The notes below the pieces were generated by a model. The model did no database searches and was not told the origin of the DNA. It saw only the letters and a list, made by a program, of their open reading frames with translations. From contig JACDGP010000041.1 of the NCBI GenBank assembly GCA_013821605.1, positions 1 to 41,399 on the forward strand: 41,399 bases of DNA, given 5' to 3'. This DNA comes from Herpetosiphonaceae bacterium (lineage in GTDB: Bacteria; Chloroflexota; Chloroflexia; Chloroflexales; Kallotenuaceae). The translations under genes and the position numbers were made by a program. Shown here piece by piece: positions 25,876 through 33,823 of the stretch (position 1 is the first letter of the stretch; every line of letters starts with the position of its first letter).

Positions 25876-26387
25876 ACGAGTACGCACGCGATCTGCGCGA
25901 AGCGCGACAACGGCAGATCATGTATGGCATTTTTGCGGTTGGGATGGTTGCCTCGCTGGTGATCTGTGTGGGACTGCTGTATGCGATGACGAGGCAGACC
26001 CCCAAGCTGGTGCGACTGGGACCGGTCACAAAGTTTGTGGCCGGCCAGCCCGTTGATGTAGCGGTCAAGGAGCTTGAAACATCCAAGCTGATCCCCAACC
26101 GCTCGGTGCTGAGTGAAGATGTGATTTATGTCGCCAAACAGGCGGATGGCAGCTACCAGGCACTCCTGGGTGTCGATCCAGTGAACGGCTGCTTTTTGAG
26201 TTGGCACACGGATCAGCAGCAGTATCGGGCCGGGTGCACCGATGCCACCTATGACATTAATGGGCTTAATCAGAACCGGCTTGCGACCAGTACCAGCAAA
26301 CCGGTCGATATGGTTGCGCTACCGACTCAAGTTCAAGCCAACCAGCTATTCTTGGAAGATCGGATCCAGCACCGTAATATTCGTTGA
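25872..26387 (+). CDS. Membrane-anchored protein with a ligand-less Rieske-like domain
   Basis: A 171-residue protein with one N-terminal membrane helix (about 19-40, GIFAVGMVASLVICVGLLYA), so residues 41 onward are probably outside the membrane. The body follows the Rieske iron-sulfur pattern: an early beta part (PVTKFVAGQPVDVAV), then at 102-107 DPVNGC where Rieske has C-T-H-L-G-C, then FLSWHTDQQQYRAGC (108-122) where Rieske has L-x-W----F-C-P-C, and TYDINGL where it has x-F-D-x-x-G. By this alignment both cysteine and both histidine cluster ligands are replaced (Asp102, Val104, Ala120, Thr123), but the two structural disulfide cysteines remain (Cys107, Cys122). It cannot bind a normal Rieske cluster if this alignment is right. 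Function unknown; it is coupled to the methyltransferase before it. Confidence 0.68.
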   Translation: MNEYARDLREARQRQIMYGIFAVGMVASLVICVGLLYAMTRQTPKLVRLGPVTKFVAGQPVDVAVKELETSKLIPNRSVLSEDVIYVAKQADGSYQALLGVDPVNGCFLSWHTDQQQYRAGCTDATYDINGLNQNRLATSTSKPVDMVALPTQVQANQLFLEDRIQHRNIR

Positions 26388-26465
26388 TGAAGAGGATCAT
26401 AGCGCCGCTAGTACTCCATCCATCAGCATGAAAACGGGAGTCGCAAAGAATAAGGGGATCATGAC

Positions 26466-27635
26466 ATGTCCAATGTTGCACAAGATGAGCTTTCCGACGA
26501 GTTACACGCTAGCTACCTCTATGGTGGGCCAGGAGTTGAGGAAGAAGACACGAGTGGTGGAGGCATGACATCCCCGTTCGATCCGACATTGATTCGCGTC
26601 GAGACCAGGCCATTGACGATCGATTTGTTGCTCGCCCGTATCCGCGAGAACGAACTAGACATGGCACCCGACTTCCAGCGCAAAGGTGGTATTTGGAGGT
26701 CAGATACGATGAGTCGGCTCATCGAGTCGATCTTGATTCGTATTCCGCTGCCCGCGTTTTATATGGATGCTACTAACGATGATCGCTGGGTCGTTGTCGA
26801 TGGCTTACAACGCCTGACGACACTCAAACGGTTCGTCATCGACAAAACCCTCAAGCTCACCGGCCTGGATTTTCTTGAGTCGCTCGAAGGCAAGTCCTTC
26901 GACGAGATACCACGCAATTATCAGCGACGAATCCTTGAGACTCAAATCACAGCGTATCTCATCTCACGTGGTACTCCGGAGGAAGTCAAGTTCAACATCT
27001 TCAAGCGGATCAATACGGGTGGGTTGCCGTTGTCCCCACAGGAGATTCGTCATGCACTCAATCAAGGCCCAGCTGCACGCCTCATCACGCGCTTAGCGCA
27101 AACGGAGGAGTTCAAGTGCGCCACAGCTTGGGGGGTCTCCGACGATCGTATGGCAGATCGTGAATTCGTGCTGCGATTTCTGGCATTTACAATCACACCC
27201 TATACCGAGTATAAAGTCAAGGACTTCGACAAGTTCTTGAATGATGCTATGGCGAGAATGAATAAGATGAGAAGCAGGGAACTAGAGGAGCTAGAGCAAC
27301 AGTTCCTGCGCGCCATGAATGCCGCTACAGGAATCTTCGACAACGAAGCCTTCAGGAAGCGATATAGCCCAAATTCGCGGCGCAAACTGATCAATAAGCC
27401 ATTGTTTGATACATGGTCAGTTAATTTGAGCTCTCTCAACGATGAGCAACTGCGGCAGCTTGAGCAACGCAAGTTCATTCTACGCAGCCGTTTCATTGAC
27501 TTGCTGAATGAGCAGCGTACCTCCGAGCATCCTGTTTCGTTTGACGACTCCATTTCGTTCGCAACAGGCGATATTCTCAAGGTCCGAATGAGATTCAGTC
27601 GCATTCAGGAGCTGATTCAGGAGGTGCTTACATGA
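26466..27635 (+). CDS. DUF262 (ParB/GmrS-like) domain protein, first gene of a putative defence operon
   Basis: A 389-residue protein with the DUF262 motifs: MAPDFQRKGGIW (67-77), RIPLPAFYM, VVDGLQRLTTL (110-120; usual form DGQQRLTTL) and FKRINTGGLPLSPQEIRHAL (179-198). DUF262 domains share the ParB-like nucleotide-binding fold; in GmrSD-type systems they act with a DUF1524 HNH nuclease. Here the C-terminal ~180 residues are helical and show no DUF1524 H-N-H pattern, so no nuclease is visible in this protein. The ATG at 26466 has AAGGGG about 9 bases upstream. Its stop overlaps the next ATG (ATGA). The first 45 residues are a Gly/Glu-rich tail. By eye, composition is less GC-rich than the genes before it, hinting at acquisition. 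Confidence 0.9.
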   Translation: MSNVAQDELSDELHASYLYGGPGVEEEDTSGGGMTSPFDPTLIRVETRPLTIDLLLARIRENELDMAPDFQRKGGIWRSDTMSRLIESILIRIPLPAFYMDATNDDRWVVVDGLQRLTTLKRFVIDKTLKLTGLDFLESLEGKSFDEIPRNYQRRILETQITAYLISRGTPEEVKFNIFKRINTGGLPLSPQEIRHALNQGPAARLITRLAQTEEFKCATAWGVSDDRMADREFVLRFLAFTITPYTEYKVKDFDKFLNDAMARMNKMRSRELEELEQQFLRAMNAATGIFDNEAFRKRYSPNSRRKLINKPLFDTWSVNLSSLNDEQLRQLEQRKFILRSRFIDLLNEQRTSEHPVSFDDSISFATGDILKVRMRFSRIQELIQEVLT

Positions 27636-28756
27636 TTCGAACATTACACTTACACAACTTTAAGTGCTTCGCAGATCAGTCCCTTGAGCTTGGGCCGCTC
27701 ACGCTCCTGTCAGGTCTTAATGGCATGGGCAAATCGTCCGTCATCCAATCGCTGTTGCTGCTTCGCCAGTCGTATCAACAGGGTCTGCTTGATGATACAG
27801 GTTTAGCTCTCAATGGCGATCTTGTGCACTTGGGCACGGCTACAGACGTGTTTTACGACAAAGCTCAAGATGATATTCTGCGTTTTGAGCTTGAGCTTGA
27901 CAACGGCATAAGTGGTCGCTGGCAATTCAACTACGACACGCTGGTTGATGTGATGCGCCTCCTGGGAGGGCATGGTGCTAATGGTATTTATGGCTCGAGC
28001 TTGTTCAGCGATGAGTTCCAGTATCTTCAAGCTGAGCGGATTGGCCCGCGTACATCATTTGCTATCTCCGATTATGTGGTGCGCCAGCACCGACAGTTGG
28101 GACCACAAGGCGAATTCACGGCCTATTTTCTCTCGCTGTTCGGCAATCAGGATGTCGAGAACAGCAGCTTGCATCATCCCACTGCCATGTCATACAGCCT
28201 CATTAATCAGGTAGAAGCGTGGATGGGCGAAGTCTCACCAGGGACTCGGCTGCATCTGACGGCAAATCCGGATATGGATTTGGTGAGCTTGCGCTTTTCA
28301 TTTGTGTCTGGGACGCAAGCGAGCAATCCGTTCCGTGCGACCAATGTCGGCTTCGGTCTCACCTACACCCTTCCGATCCTTGTTGCGGCCTTATCAGCTA
28401 GACCAGGCTCACTCCTACTCCTCGAAAATCCCGAAGCACATTTGCATCCGAAGGGTCAGTCACTTATGGGTGAGCTCTTAGGGCGGACAGCTCAAAGTGG
28501 CGTGCAGGTTATGATCGAGACGCATAGTGACCACGTACTGAACGGTATTCGCCTAGCTGTCCACGGTGGTAAGCTTGAACCTGAAAACGTACGGATGCAC
28601 TTCTTCGATAGGCAAGTTCGGCAAGACGAACCGGTGCATATCGTTGCATCGCCACTCATTGACCGTGACGGCAGGATCGATTTTTGGCCGGAGGGGTTCT
28701 TCGATGAGTGGGATAGGAACCTCGAAGTATTGTTGGAGCCAAGGAGCGAGGCATGA
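27632..28756 (+). CDS. AAA ATPase with DUF3696, second gene of a putative defence operon
   Basis: A 374-residue SMC/OLD-like ATPase. Walker A is SGLNGMGKSS (27-36), after the typical LHNFKCFADQSLELGPLTLL start. Walker B is LLLLENPEAHLHPKGQ (261-276), with the ABC-like block FRATNVGFGLTYTLPILVA before it and ETHSDHVLNGIR (296-307) after it. The C-terminus is DUF3696: DGRIDFWPEGFFDEWDRN (346-363). No TOPRIM or other nuclease domain follows. DUF3696 ATPases occur in several defence-linked gene sets. It shares ATGA overlaps with both neighbours, so the three proteins are made in fixed ratio. It probably hydrolyses ATP as a sensor or switch for the system. Confidence 0.92.
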   Translation: MIRTLHLHNFKCFADQSLELGPLTLLSGLNGMGKSSVIQSLLLLRQSYQQGLLDDTGLALNGDLVHLGTATDVFYDKAQDDILRFELELDNGISGRWQFNYDTLVDVMRLLGGHGANGIYGSSLFSDEFQYLQAERIGPRTSFAISDYVVRQHRQLGPQGEFTAYFLSLFGNQDVENSSLHHPTAMSYSLINQVEAWMGEVSPGTRLHLTANPDMDLVSLRFSFVSGTQASNPFRATNVGFGLTYTLPILVAALSARPGSLLLLENPEAHLHPKGQSLMGELLGRTAQSGVQVMIETHSDHVLNGIRLAVHGGKLEPENVRMHFFDRQVRQDEPVHIVASPLIDRDGRIDFWPEGFFDEWDRNLEVLLEPRSEA

Positions 28757-29679
28757 CCTTAGAAATGGTGATGAACGAGCTCTCGCTGCGAACGCCCGCT
28801 GCAGACGTTAGAACAGCACAGCAGCGGATGATGGATCTCGTTGCAACGCTACGTGAGGCGCGCAAGCAACGAATCACAGTGCTTCGTACACATGAGGCTT
28901 TCCAGCAAACACTCCTCGCTCCCAACTACCTTCTCGTTCAATGGCGTAATGATCCAAGTGTCGACCGTGACACCAGAACATTTTTCCGAACCATTTCAAG
29001 CAAAAGCCCATACCTAGCAGATTTGCCCGATGTTGAGGAAGCTATGCGTGCCTATGAGTGTATATATGACGGCGAGTTGGCGCAGGGGCTTAGTATCGCT
29101 TCCCAGCTGAGCGCAATTGCTCTTAGCGTCCTATCAAATCAATGTTGGGATTGCAGCCGGATAAATTTAGAAGCATCGCAGCTCGATGATAGCGGCGAAA
29201 TCGTAACCAGCCAAATAGAGGTTATTCATGCTGCACGAGCGCCACATATACTGGAACACTTACCTTGGATCGAGCAGCATCGGCAGGTTGATGTACGCGA
29301 CGGCATGGATTTGTGGGGCCAACGCGAAGAGCTATTTCCGAATCTGGCCTTCTGTGAAGATGTTCGAAGGCAACTGCAGCAGTTACGTATGGGCAATCCG
29401 ATGCTAGAACTTGTGCTAAAACATATTGCTGAACTTCAACACTACGCGGAGTCGTGGCAGAGCGGCTCGTTCGACTACACCAAAATTCCGGGCAAAGTAT
29501 CGCCCGAAAGCGAATCAACTCTCAATCAATTTAGCAAAGAGCGTACGTTCCGCTGTCCAGATGGTCAAGAGCGTGTCTTTAGCTGGCATCTCAAGATCAA
29601 TTGGCAGGCATGGCGTATTCACTTCATCCCAGAGCCAGGAAAAATAATCATCGGCTATGTTGGTCCACACCTTCCTTGA
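28753..29679 (+). CDS. Protein of unknown function, third gene of a putative defence operon
   Basis: A 308-residue protein that I cannot place in a named family. It has a helical N-terminus (to about 60). Next comes a segment with PNYLLVQWRNDPSVDRDTRT, then a central part with NQCWDCSR and SQLDDSGEIV. A distinct C-terminal module follows with RTFRCPDGQERVFSWHLKIN, then WRIHFIPEP and IIIGYVGPHLP. A similar C-terminal module (strand, F-P-D/E turn, I-G-Y-x-G-x-H-L-P) recurs at the ends of small phage-defence-associated and RelE-like proteins; I cite it from memory and hold it loosely. No membrane helix. It may be the effector, since the first two genes look like a regulator and an ATPase. Starts at ATGA overlapping the ATPase stop. 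Confidence 0.8.
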   Translation: MTLEMVMNELSLRTPAADVRTAQQRMMDLVATLREARKQRITVLRTHEAFQQTLLAPNYLLVQWRNDPSVDRDTRTFFRTISSKSPYLADLPDVEEAMRAYECIYDGELAQGLSIASQLSAIALSVLSNQCWDCSRINLEASQLDDSGEIVTSQIEVIHAARAPHILEHLPWIEQHRQVDVRDGMDLWGQREELFPNLAFCEDVRRQLQQLRMGNPMLELVLKHIAELQHYAESWQSGSFDYTKIPGKVSPESESTLNQFSKERTFRCPDGQERVFSWHLKINWQAWRIHFIPEPGKIIIGYVGPHLP

Positions 29680-29768
29680 TACCGATGGCTCGACCTAGTA
29701 GGGCGTCAAGCTTCATCTTAGGCAGGTCCAAAGGCGTGGTGGGGAAAGGGCTCCAGCTCGAACAACGT

Positions 29769-29789
29769 GAACAGGGCGACGCCCTGTTC
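29769..29789. terminator. Perfect 21-base palindrome between convergent genes, possible bidirectional terminator
   Basis: GAACAGGGCG pairs exactly with CGCCCTGTTC around a single A. It lies 90 bases after the third defence gene and 24 bases before the end of the convergent HD-GYP gene, so it is well placed to end both transcripts. There is no T-tract on either side. It could instead be a dispersed GC-rich repeat. Confidence 0.45.
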
Positions 29790-29812
29790 CCTGCAACAAA
29801 ACCATCGTGCCG

Positions 29813-31153
29813 CTACGAGGCCCGAAACTGCTGGCCTAAGGGTGCTGACCGGGGAGTCGTAGGCGTGGGCTGCGGGAGTTGGTACCCACGGATACGCAAG
29901 AGCGCATCAACGACGACAGCATCCCATTGGGTATTCCGGCCCTGGCTCAGAACGACCAGCGCTTGGTGTTCGTTCATGCGGGAATGATATGGTCGATCGG
30001 TCGTCATGACATCAAAGGCGTCTGCTACCGCGATAATTCGTCCTCCCAGCACAATGTCGGGTCCGGCGAGCGCGTGGGGGTAGCCTTGCCCATCCCAACG
30101 TTCGTGATGGCTACGGACGATCTGCGTCAAGCGACGAGCTTGCTGTCCGCTCCGCAAACTAGACTGCAACATATGCGCGCCGGTTTCGACGTGCGATTTC
30201 ATCACAACCCATTCTTGGTCATTGAGCGGACCAGGTTTATACAAGATCGCATCAGGCACCACAATCTTGCCCACGTCATGCACCCGTGCAGCGGCCACGA
30301 TCAAGTCGGTTTCTGCGCAGCCGATCCGTAATTCCTGGCAGATTTTGGCACTCATCTCAGCGACACGCTGAGAATGCTGCGCCGTCAGTGGATCACGGTT
30401 ATCAACGAGATCGGCCATGTTGTGGAGCAACGTGCGTGCAACGTCTTGAAACTCGAATGCGCGGCGAAAGCTACTATACACCAGATAGATAGGCAGCAGG
30501 AGGAGGATGACGGCCCATGGATTGAAGCGGATCAGGATCACACCCAACGCACCGATCAGGTATTGCACCAGTTCTGCCTGCCAGGTGGCGCGTGCGATGT
30601 CAGGGATTTGCCGGAGCGGATGGCGGCGCGTCATCGGATACAAATACAGTGGGCTGGTGAGCACGTCGAGGCAAAATACCCAAGGGATGGTCAAGAGCAG
30701 CATCAGGTTAAACGGCAAGCGCCATGCTGTCAGATCAGTCACGAATGCTGCTGCCACCACGACGATAAGAGTGTTGCGAGCGACAACTGTGACAACATCG
30801 CTCCACCATAAGCCCCGCCGTCGCAGGACGATAAGTTGTGCAGTGGCGACACCGAAGCCGGCAAAACCGCCCGCGATAAACGGTGGAAAGAGCAGTATCA
30901 GCATGAAGAGTGGGATACTCGCCAGTGAGAGCTTCATGTGCGTGTCGATATGAATCGGATAGAGTGTGGCAACGACCACAGCGGCTGCCAATGCCAGGCC
31001 CCAGCCGAGCCAGGACGTCCAAGGCAAAATGGACGGTGGATTGAAGAGCATCGTGCCGCTCCAACACAGGGCAGCAACAGCGACGAGGGCGACGGCGATG
31101 GCGATACCGGGTTGTGGTTCCGCGAAGAAGCCTGTGCGAGGTGCTCTCATCAT
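29813..31153 (-). CDS. HD-GYP domain protein with membrane-spanning N-terminus
   Basis: A 446-residue protein. The first ~225 residues hold about seven hydrophobic segments (a MASE-like sensor region). The C-terminal half is an HD-GYP phosphohydrolase: DNRDPLTAQHSQRVAEMS, VHDVGKIVVPDAIL (His292/Asp293), SHHERWDGQGYP (348-359) and DAFDVMTTDRPYH. These are the metal ligands and GYP loop of cyclic-di-GMP phosphodiesterases, so it probably degrades that messenger in response to a membrane signal. The ATG overlaps the stop of the secreted-protein gene upstream (31150), so the two are coupled; the partner may report on the cell exterior. The tail after the HD-GYP is Pro/Thr-rich and ends at 29813. 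Confidence 0.9.
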   Translation of the reverse strand: MMRAPRTGFFAEPQPGIAIAVALVAVAALCWSGTMLFNPPSILPWTSWLGWGLALAAAVVVATLYPIHIDTHMKLSLASIPLFMLILLFPPFIAGGFAGFGVATAQLIVLRRRGLWWSDVVTVVARNTLIVVVAAAFVTDLTAWRLPFNLMLLLTIPWVFCLDVLTSPLYLYPMTRRHPLRQIPDIARATWQAELVQYLIGALGVILIRFNPWAVILLLLPIYLVYSSFRRAFEFQDVARTLLHNMADLVDNRDPLTAQHSQRVAEMSAKICQELRIGCAETDLIVAAARVHDVGKIVVPDAILYKPGPLNDQEWVVMKSHVETGAHMLQSSLRSGQQARRLTQIVRSHHERWDGQGYPHALAGPDIVLGGRIIAVADAFDVMTTDRPYHSRMNEHQALVVLSQGRNTQWDAVVVDALLRIRGYQLPQPTPTTPRSAPLGQQFRAS

Positions 31154-31581
31154 CGCGATGCTCCGTGTATTGTGTGCAAGTGTAAGGAAGTGCCAGTGGT
31201 CCCGCTGCCCGTTATGGACTGACCGTTCGCTTGTAGTAGACTAGTCATCGCGGCAGCGTGACCGGTGCCGGTGATCAAGATTGCCACGCTATAGGAACCT
31301 GGTAGTTGGTCGTCAATGACCGCGTAGGTCTCGGTGGCATTCCGTGGCACCCCGGTACTTTCGACATGTGCTACCACGAGTCCATGGGGCACATGGAGTC
31401 GATAGTCTAGATGCTTAATCGTACTCACTGCCGCGTTGACCGAGGCTGTGACTGTCACCCGGCTCCCATCTGTGAAGCTAAAAATGGGATCGGTGCGACA
31501 CGGGTCGATGATGGACGGGCTAAACAAAAAAGCAATAACCATTGCCAGCAGGGGCAGAGCCAATCGCTGAAACTTTACCAT
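31150..31581 (-). CDS. Small secreted/anchored protein coupled to the HD-GYP gene
   Basis: A 143-residue protein from the ATG at 31581, which has AAGGAG upstream; a longer in-frame extension to 31737 has no support. The N-terminus (VKFQRLALPLLAMVIAFLFS) is a signal peptide or anchor. The mature part is beta-rich: FTDGSRVTVTASVNAAVS, YRLHVPHGLVVAHVEST and SYSVAILITGTGHAAAM. This pattern suggests an Ig-like or DUF-type extracellular domain. I recognise no family. Its stop overlaps the HD-GYP start. Confidence 0.65.
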   Translation of the reverse strand: MVKFQRLALPLLAMVIAFLFSPSIIDPCRTDPIFSFTDGSRVTVTASVNAAVSTIKHLDYRLHVPHGLVVAHVESTGVPRNATETYAVIDDQLPGSYSVAILITGTGHAAAMTSLLQANGQSITGSGTTGTSLHLHTIHGASR

Positions 31582-31851
31582 GAAAGACTCCTTGGGCTGC
31601 TTGAAAGCAGCATGAACTGTGGGGGTTACATGACAGTGGCGACGGAAGCTTCTGGTGATGTCAACGCTGGCACGACACCGGAAGCGTGAAGAACAACTCC
31701 ATCTTTCTATATCACAGTTGCAAATAAATATTACCACATCATATGGACGTGTATGCGTGCGAATGGGTACTATGACGATGTAGAGAAACGGGCTAGTTAC
31801 AGTTACCTAGCCATACTGCAGGAGCTATGCTTCTGTAATAACTGGCACCAC

Positions 31852-32790
31852 CTACCGCCCGCGAGGGTCCAGAATGTCGAGCAGACTGTCGCCCAGGAAT
31901 GAGAAGATCAGCACCAGGGCGGTGAGCGTGGCGCAGGGCACAAAGACTTGAAACGAGGAGCGCGCGAAGAAGGGTACGGCGTCGCTAATCATGCGGCCGA
32001 TGCTGGCCATTGGTGGTTGGGTGCCCAAGCCCAACAAACTCAAGACCGACTCGCCGACAATGACTCCGACCACATCCAACGTTGCTGCAGTGATCACGAG
32101 ACCGAAAAGGTTGGGCAGCATATGGTGGGTGATCAAGCGCCAATCGCCCGAACCAAGTGCGCGTGCTGCGTTCACATATTCTTGCTCACGTAAAGACAAA
32201 GTTTGGCTGCGTACATACCGCGCCATTAATGGCCAGGTTACCAGACTGATCGCGGTGGCCACCAATAATAAACGTCCGACGCCACCGTAGCGGTCGGTGA
32301 TGGCCGGACCCCAGATGGCGGCTACGAGAATTGCGAGCAGCAGCCCCGGAAACGCAAACAACATATCCGCCAGCCGCGAAAGAATGTTGTCGATCCAGCC
32401 ACCGAAGTAGCCAGCCAGTACGCCAATCGTCGCCCCAAGTACAATATTGATTGTTTCGGCCACCAGCGCGACGAGCAAGGAGACGCGTAAGCCTTGTAGC
32501 AGGCGCGCGAGCGTATCGCGGCCCAGATTGTCGCTACCAAGTAGGTGACGGGCGGAGGGAGCGCTGTTCAAGGCAGCGAAATCCGTCGCAGCCGGGTTGA
32601 CGCGATACAATAACGGGCCAAGCAGTGCTGCCAGCACGACGAATAATGCAGCTGCCAAGCTGATTGTGGCCGTGCGATTGCGGCGCACTCGCTGCCAGAT
32701 GGTGACCTCTGTATTGCGCCGCACCGTCGCCACGAGCGCATTCTGCGTAATCATCTCCGGCGTTTGGGTAATCTGTGGTTGTGTCGCCAT
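31852..32790 (-). CDS. Peptide/nickel-type ABC transporter permease (DppC/OppC-like)
   Basis: A 312-residue inner-membrane permease. Before the first helix there is a short cytoplasmic N-tail. Hallmarks are HLLGSDNLGRDTLARLLQGL (the DppC extracytoplasmic hairpin), LVALVAETINIVLGATIG, and the EAA coupling loop EYVNAARALGSGDWRLITHH, followed by MLPNLFGLVI. It forms the translocation pair with the permease gene upstream. Three genes in order make an importer for oligopeptides, dipeptides, or a related solute: binding protein, DppB, DppC. No DppD/DppF-type ATPases follow, so the motor subunits must be encoded elsewhere. 270 bases of non-coding sequence (31582-31851) separate it from the HD-GYP pair. 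Confidence 0.93.
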   Translation of the reverse strand: MATQPQITQTPEMITQNALVATVRRNTEVTIWQRVRRNRTATISLAAALFVVLAALLGPLLYRVNPAATDFAALNSAPSARHLLGSDNLGRDTLARLLQGLRVSLLVALVAETINIVLGATIGVLAGYFGGWIDNILSRLADMLFAFPGLLLAILVAAIWGPAITDRYGGVGRLLLVATAISLVTWPLMARYVRSQTLSLREQEYVNAARALGSGDWRLITHHMLPNLFGLVITAATLDVVGVIVGESVLSLLGLGTQPPMASIGRMISDAVPFFARSSFQVFVPCATLTALVLIFSFLGDSLLDILDPRGR

Positions 32791-32811
32791 GAAGGCTCAG
32801 CGATCCTTGTG

Positions 32812-33747
32812 TTATTCGAGCCGAATACGCGGGTCGAGGACGGTGTAGGCTAGGTCGGTCACTAGATTCATAAGCACGACGGCGACGCCCAGGAGCACGG
32901 TGGTACCCTGGATCACCGGGTAGTCACGTTGGCCGATCGCTTGGACCGTTAGAAAGCCAATCCCTGGCACTTTGAGTAGATTTTCGACGACAAACGCGCC
33001 GGTAATCAAAAACGCGACCGAAGGGCCGACCACCGTGATGACCGGCAGCAGCGCATTGCGGAAGGCGTGTTTCCAGGTGACCATGCCATTGCGTAGCCCC
33101 TTGGCGCGTGCTGTCCGGACGTATTCCTGGCGCAGGGTTTCGATCATTGTGGAGCGCGTTAACCGGGTCAGGTAGCCGGTGCTACCGGCGGCCAGAATGG
33201 TGACCGGCAGGATCCAGTTTTGCCAGGTTCCCCAGCCGGCGATCGGCGGTGCGGGAAGTTTGGCGTCATAGAGTGCCCGCACCACCAGCCAAGCGATGGG
33301 GATCAACACAAAGGATGGGATGGAATACAGCAGCAGGGTCAGTCCGATGATCGTCCGATCCGCTGCGCTGTTGTGCTTGACTGCCGCGACAACGCCGAGT
33401 GGGATGCCGATCAGCAGGCTGATGATCAGCGCCAGTCCGCCCACCCCCATCGACACCGGCACGCCGCCTTTGATTAAGTCCCAGACTGCCCGCCCCTGAT
33501 AACGGAGTGACAGGCCAAAGTTGCCCTGTGCCAGACCGCCAACGTATGCGGCGTACTGGACCAGCAAGGGCTTGTCGAGGCCGTAGGCATGGCGCAGACG
33601 CTGGTAGGTGTCGGGATCGCGATGCGGCCCCATCATCACCAGAATCGGATCGCCGGGGGCGAAATGGCCCACCATAAAGGTCACAAACGTTAGGCTGAAG
33701 AGGACGAAGATTAAACTGATCAGCCGGCGCACAAGAAAAGTGGTCAT
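32812..33747 (-). CDS. Peptide/nickel-type ABC transporter permease (DppB/OppB-like)
   Basis: A 311-residue permease with six membrane segments. It opens with FLVRRLISLIFVLFSLTFVT and carries the family's periplasmic loop with GDPILVMMGPHRDPDTYQRL. The coupling loop is EYVRTARAKGLRNGMVTWKH, then AFRNALLPVITVVG. I start it at the ATG at 33747, 14 codons inside the longest frame, because the family begins M-x-x-(F/Y)-(I/L)-x-R-R. It is 21 bases ahead of DppC and 76 bases after the binding-protein gene. Confidence 0.93.
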   Translation of the reverse strand: MTTFLVRRLISLIFVLFSLTFVTFMVGHFAPGDPILVMMGPHRDPDTYQRLRHAYGLDKPLLVQYAAYVGGLAQGNFGLSLRYQGRAVWDLIKGGVPVSMGVGGLALIISLLIGIPLGVVAAVKHNSAADRTIIGLTLLLYSIPSFVLIPIAWLVVRALYDAKLPAPPIAGWGTWQNWILPVTILAAGSTGYLTRLTRSTMIETLRQEYVRTARAKGLRNGMVTWKHAFRNALLPVITVVGPSVAFLITGAFVVENLLKVPGIGFLTVQAIGQRDYPVIQGTTVLLGVAVVLMNLVTDLAYTVLDPRIRLE

Positions 33748-33823
33748 GCGGCTATGATACCCTTTGTTGATGCATGCTGCGGGGCGCAACCAATCAGGTG
33801 CGCCTCGTGTTGTGCCCCACGAA

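Noticed and set aside
26466-27635. GmrSD-type restriction with a fused DUF1524 nuclease
   Set aside because: The C-terminal half of the DUF262 protein shows no H-N-H motif, and no DUF1524 protein lies in the operon.
29769-29789. LexA-type or other repressor operator
   Set aside because: The palindrome lies between convergent 3' ends and not near any start, so a terminator or repeat is more likely.
31582-31737. N-terminal extension of the small secreted protein
   Set aside because: The extension is Arg/Cys/His-rich, lacks a ribosome-binding site, and hides the clear signal peptide that starts at 31581.
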